Assembly: GCA_965372015.1 (NCBI GenBank)
Contig: CBDVAP010000047.1
Location: 1 to 19,104 of the forward strand
Direction of reading: 5' to 3'
Length of the DNA stretch: 19,104 nt
From: JACZSB01 sp965372015
Lineage (GTDB): Bacteria; Fidelibacterota; Marinisomatia; SCGC-AAA003-L08; TS1B11
Shown here: piece after piece, positions 16,541-19,104 of the stretch
How positions within the stretch are numbered: position 1 is the stretch's first letter
How the letters are laid out: every line of letters starts with the position of its first letter
Made by a program: the position numbers and the translations under genes
The notes under the pieces: model-generated
Database searches by the model: none
The model's input: the letters and a program-made list of their open reading frames with translations, nothing else
What the model was told of the DNA's origin: nothing

Positions 16541-17245
16541 GTGCCGTCCAGTTTGAAGAGCAATTGGTTCGATTTCAGCGCCTTAGTGGGCGCACCCGGT
16601 CTACGGTTGCTGCTCAGCCGCCGGGATGACCAAAACGGCAGGCAACCACTGGTTGAGCATAGGGAGGCCCTGGGGCGGGAGTTGGGCTTTTCCCGTGGCG
16701 ACCTGGCGGTACCACACCAGGTACACGGCACCCAGGTGGATTGGGCCGGCGAGGGGCGGGTCTACCCGGACACCGATGGCCTGCTGGCTGCCAATCCCGG
16801 ACCGGTGCTGACGCTCCAGGTAGCCGATTGCGCCCCGGTATTTCTGTACCATGCCCCCAGCCGCACCCGGGGGTTGGTGCACGCCGGCTGGCGAGGACTG
16901 TCAGGTGGTGTATTGGCGGCGGCGGTGGACCGCTTGCGGGATCGTGCTATTGAGCCGGGGCAGCTCACGGCGGTGATCGGGCCGCTGATAGGGCCGGAAT
17001 GTTACGAAGTGGGGCCGGAAGTGGCGGCGCAATTCGACAGCCGGTTTCTCACAACCAATCCCGGTGGCAGCTACCAGTTGGACCTGCCGGGCGTGGTGAG
17101 GTCCCGGCTGGAAGAGGTAGGAATTTTGGCGGATAAAATCATTACCACCGGGATCTGCACCAGGTGTGACCCCCGTTGTCACAGTTACCGCCGGGACGGC
17201 CGGCGGGCGGGGCGGATGGTCGCTTTCTTCTATGCACAAGGTTAA
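16541..17245 (+). CDS. pgeF: PgeF/YfiH-family laccase-domain protein
   Basis: The 234-residue protein belongs to the DUF152/laccase-domain family. E. coli PgeF (YfiH) removes misincorporated L-Ser from the peptidoglycan precursor, and related proteins act as purine nucleoside phosphorylases. The metal ligands are present: His62 (HQVHGTQV), Cys97 (VADCAPVF) and His114 (HAGWRG). The C-terminal ICTRCDPRCHSYRRDG, followed by GRMVAFF, is family-typical. The start is GTG at 16541, the first usable codon after an in-frame stop at 16520, with no obvious ribosome site and 13 bases after glmS. Position between glmS and uppP fits a cell-wall role, but purine salvage is equally possible. Confidence 0.92.
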   Translation: MPSSLKSNWFDFSALVGAPGLRLLLSRRDDQNGRQPLVEHREALGRELGFSRGDLAVPHQVHGTQVDWAGEGRVYPDTDGLLAANPGPVLTLQVADCAPVFLYHAPSRTRGLVHAGWRGLSGGVLAAAVDRLRDRAIEPGQLTAVIGPLIGPECYEVGPEVAAQFDSRFLTTNPGGSYQLDLPGVVRSRLEEVGILADKIITTGICTRCDPRCHSYRRDGRRAGRMVAFFYAQG

Positions 17246-17254
17246 GGCGTCGAA

Positions 17255-18034
17255 ATGGACATTATACCCACGGTGATTCTGGGCATTCTGCAGGGCATCA
17301 CCGAGTTCCTGCCCGTGAGCAGCTCCGCCCACCTGGTAATCGGCCAGGAGTTGTTGGGAGTCCAGCAACCCGGCCTGCTGATGGAGGTGGCCCTGCACCT
17401 GGGTACCTTGCTGAGCGTGGTGGTCTACTTTCGCCATGACCTGCTGAGACTGATACGAGGATCGCTGCTGGCCGGCCGGACCGGTGCGGCGGTGCGGCTG
17501 GAGGTAGGCTACCTGGCGCTGGCTACTCTGCCGGCGGTGGTGGTGGCCTTAACGTTGGCGGACCAGTTGTCGGCGGCCTTCGAAAATATTGCCCTGGTGG
17601 GAGCCATGCTGTTGGTGACCTCCGTAGTGCTGGCCAGCAGCCGGTTTGCTCATTTCCGGGAGGGCGCGCGAATGACCTGGCTGGTGGCGTTGATGATCGG
17701 TTGCGCCCAGGCGGTGGCCATCCTGCCGGGAATCTCCCGGTCGGGCCTCACCATCGTGGCCGGGCTATGGCTGGGTCTGGGCGGCGGGGCCGCGGCGCGC
17801 TTCTCGTTCCTGCTGGCAGTGCCCGCTATTTTGGGAGCTGGTCTGCTGCAAGGCCTGGAGGTGGCCCAAAGCGGAATTATGCCCACAGCGGGATTGGCAC
17901 TTGGTCTGGTGGTGGCCGCGGTGACCGGTTATGCCGTGATCGCCTGGCTGTTGGATATTATCCGCAAAAGGCGACTGTACCTTTTTGCCGGTTATACCAT
18001 GCTGCTTGGCCTGATGGTTATTTTCAGGTTGTGA
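17255..18034 (+). CDS. uppP: Undecaprenyl-diphosphatase UppP (BacA)
   Basis: This polytopic inner-membrane enzyme of 259 residues dephosphorylates undecaprenyl pyrophosphate to recycle the lipid carrier for peptidoglycan and O-antigen synthesis. The first signature, LQGITEFLPVSSSAHLV (12-28), contains the Q-x-x-x-E motif ending at Glu17 and His26. The second, ILPGISRSG (156-164), contains the essential Arg162. At least six further hydrophobic segments are visible. Start ATG lies nine bases after pgeF. A short GC hairpin follows the stop. Confidence 0.97.
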   Translation: MDIIPTVILGILQGITEFLPVSSSAHLVIGQELLGVQQPGLLMEVALHLGTLLSVVVYFRHDLLRLIRGSLLAGRTGAAVRLEVGYLALATLPAVVVALTLADQLSAAFENIALVGAMLLVTSVVLASSRFAHFREGARMTWLVALMIGCAQAVAILPGISRSGLTIVAGLWLGLGGGAAARFSFLLAVPAILGAGLLQGLEVAQSGIMPTAGLALGLVVAAVTGYAVIAWLLDIIRKRRLYLFAGYTMLLGLMVIFRL

Positions 18035-18035
18035 T

Positions 18036-18049
18036 CCGGCAGTTGCCGG
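18036..18049 (+). terminator. Short GC hairpin after uppP, possible weak terminator
   Basis: CCGGC at 18036-18040 pairs with GCCGG at 18045-18049 around the tetraloop AGTT. It begins one base after the uppP stop codon. It lacks a T-run, so it may be an mRNA 3' end structure or a partial terminator only. Confidence 0.3.
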
Positions 18050-18107
18050 TAAATTCCTAGCAATGGTGGATGTGCGAAAGCCGTTTTAAAAGTATGGAGC
18101 AAATTGA

Positions 18108-19104
18108 ATGGGTCCGGTAGGCATAGGGTTCAGTGTTTACTTGTTGATTATCCTGGCGGTAGGGCTGGCCACGGCCCGCATGAACAAAACCCTGCCCGAT
18201 TTCCTGCTGGCCGGCCGTCGCCTGGGACCATGGGTGGTGGCCTTCTCGGAACGGGCCTCCGGAGAGAGTGGCTGGATGTTGCTGGGGCTCACCGGCCTGG
18301 CCTACGCCACCGGTCTGGGCGATCCGAGCGGGAACAAGCTGGAACCAGCGCTGTGGACCGGGTTGGGTGGAGTGGCCGGCATAACCGTCTCCTGGTACTT
18401 AGTGGCCCAGCGGCTGCGCACCGAGAGTGAGCGCTTGGGGGCCCTGACCTTGCCGCGCTTCCTGGAGCTGCGTTTCAGGGAGCACGACCCCACTATCCGG
18501 CTGGTAGCCACCGCCATCATAGCATTCAGCTTCACCTTTTATATCGCCGCTCAATTCGACGCGGCCGGCAAATCACTGGAGCAGACCTTCGGCTGGCCCC
18601 ATTTTACCGGTGTGCTGGCGGGTGCCGCCATCATTGTGTTTTATACCCTCATGGGGGGCTTTTTTGCCGTGGCCTGGACCGACTTCTTCCAGGGCTGGAT
18701 CATGCTTCTCGCTCTGGTGTTGCTGCCGTTGGTGGCCTTGGGACAGGTGGGCGGTTTCGGGGGCCTGGCAGAGCGGATCGGCGCCATCGATCCACAATTG
18801 CTCACCCCGTCCGGCGGTCGCAGCGGCTGGAACCTGGTTGCCGGGATTGTAGGCGGGTTCGGCGTCGGCCTGGGATATATGGGGCAACCCCACCTGCACA
18901 TGCGCTACATGAGCATTCGCTCAACGGATGATATACCCACGGCCCGCAGCATCGCCCTGGTGTGGGCGCTACTGTCTTACAGCGGGGCCGTCCTGATGGG
19001 TCTGGTTGCCCTGGCATACTTCGGCGGCGGCTATTTCGCCGACCCGGAAATGATGATGCCGGAGCTGGCCCTCTCCATTTTCCCGGCCTGGTTCGCCGGT
19101 ATCC
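18108..19104 (+). CDS. Sodium/solute symporter of the PutP type (partial at 3' end)
   Basis: The window contains 332 codons of an SSS-family transporter, cut by the right edge. The LeuT-like multi-helix pattern is clear. MGPVGIGFSVYLLIILAVGL is the first helix, DFLLAGRRLGPW at 31-42 is the typical first loop, and FSERASGESGWMLLGLTG at 46-63 is the sodium/substrate helix. ATG 18108 follows GGAG at 18096-18099 by eight bases and directly follows an in-frame TGA. The sequence is closest to PutP sodium/proline symporters. In E. coli PutP the motif is ASDMSGW with an essential Asp55; here it is ASGESGW, with Gly at that place and Glu one residue later. Substrate is therefore uncertain. It may have its own promoter in the 73-base gap. 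Confidence 0.9.
   Translation, partial: MGPVGIGFSVYLLIILAVGLATARMNKTLPDFLLAGRRLGPWVVAFSERASGESGWMLLGLTGLAYATGLGDPSGNKLEPALWTGLGGVAGITVSWYLVAQRLRTESERLGALTLPRFLELRFREHDPTIRLVATAIIAFSFTFYIAAQFDAAGKSLEQTFGWPHFTGVLAGAAIIVFYTLMGGFFAVAWTDFFQGWIMLLALVLLPLVALGQVGGFGGLAERIGAIDPQLLTPSGGRSGWNLVAGIVGGFGVGLGYMGQPHLHMRYMSIRSTDDIPTARSIALVWALLSYSGAVLMGLVALAYFGGGYFADPEMMMPELALSIFPAWFAGI

Overview
The window opens in the 3' end of a 23S rRNA gene, followed by 5S rRNA and an intrinsic terminator. From there to the right edge every gene is on the + strand. Coding DNA is GC-rich and non-coding DNA AT-rich. A PorX-type regulator (receiver plus PglZ domain), a FecR-like secreted protein, a CHASE2 adenylate cyclase and a predicted outer-membrane beta-barrel together suggest a diderm bacterium of the FCB superphylum. 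A Marinimicrobia-like or related uncultured lineage is plausible, but the phylum cannot be fixed from this window.

Region 1 (1-592): end of the rrn operon. Region 2 (601-2806): a structured leader, then a secreted protein of unknown function and a FecR-like protein, one nucleotide apart. Region 3 (2807-3061): an intergenic stretch with a weak terminator candidate, a 12-bp palindrome and an 8-bp hairpin. Region 4 (3062-10003): a large predicted outer-membrane protein, a CHASE2/adenylate cyclase and a PorX-like response regulator. Region 5 (10007-18034): closely packed housekeeping genes tsaE, tsaB, rimI, accD, surE, guaA, glmS, pgeF and uppP. Region 6 (18108 to the edge): a PutP-type sodium/solute symporter cut by the window end.

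The main interest is regions 2-4. Five consecutive genes look like an envelope-to-cytoplasm signalling locus. It has a secreted Ig-like protein, a FecR-like periplasmic protein and a novel beta-barrel with Ig-like N-terminal domains. It also has a membrane adenylate cyclase with an extracytoplasmic CHASE2 sensor, and a PorX-type regulator whose PglZ-domain relatives hydrolyse oligonucleotides. The barrel gene has no ATG, GTG or TTG able to include its obvious signal peptide; the best start is an ATC codon eight bases after a good Shine-Dalgarno sequence. The signalling genes run without a visible terminator into the t6A, fatty-acid, GMP, amino-sugar and cell-wall genes, many of which start by overlap, abutment or a non-ATG codon with little Shine-Dalgarno sequence.
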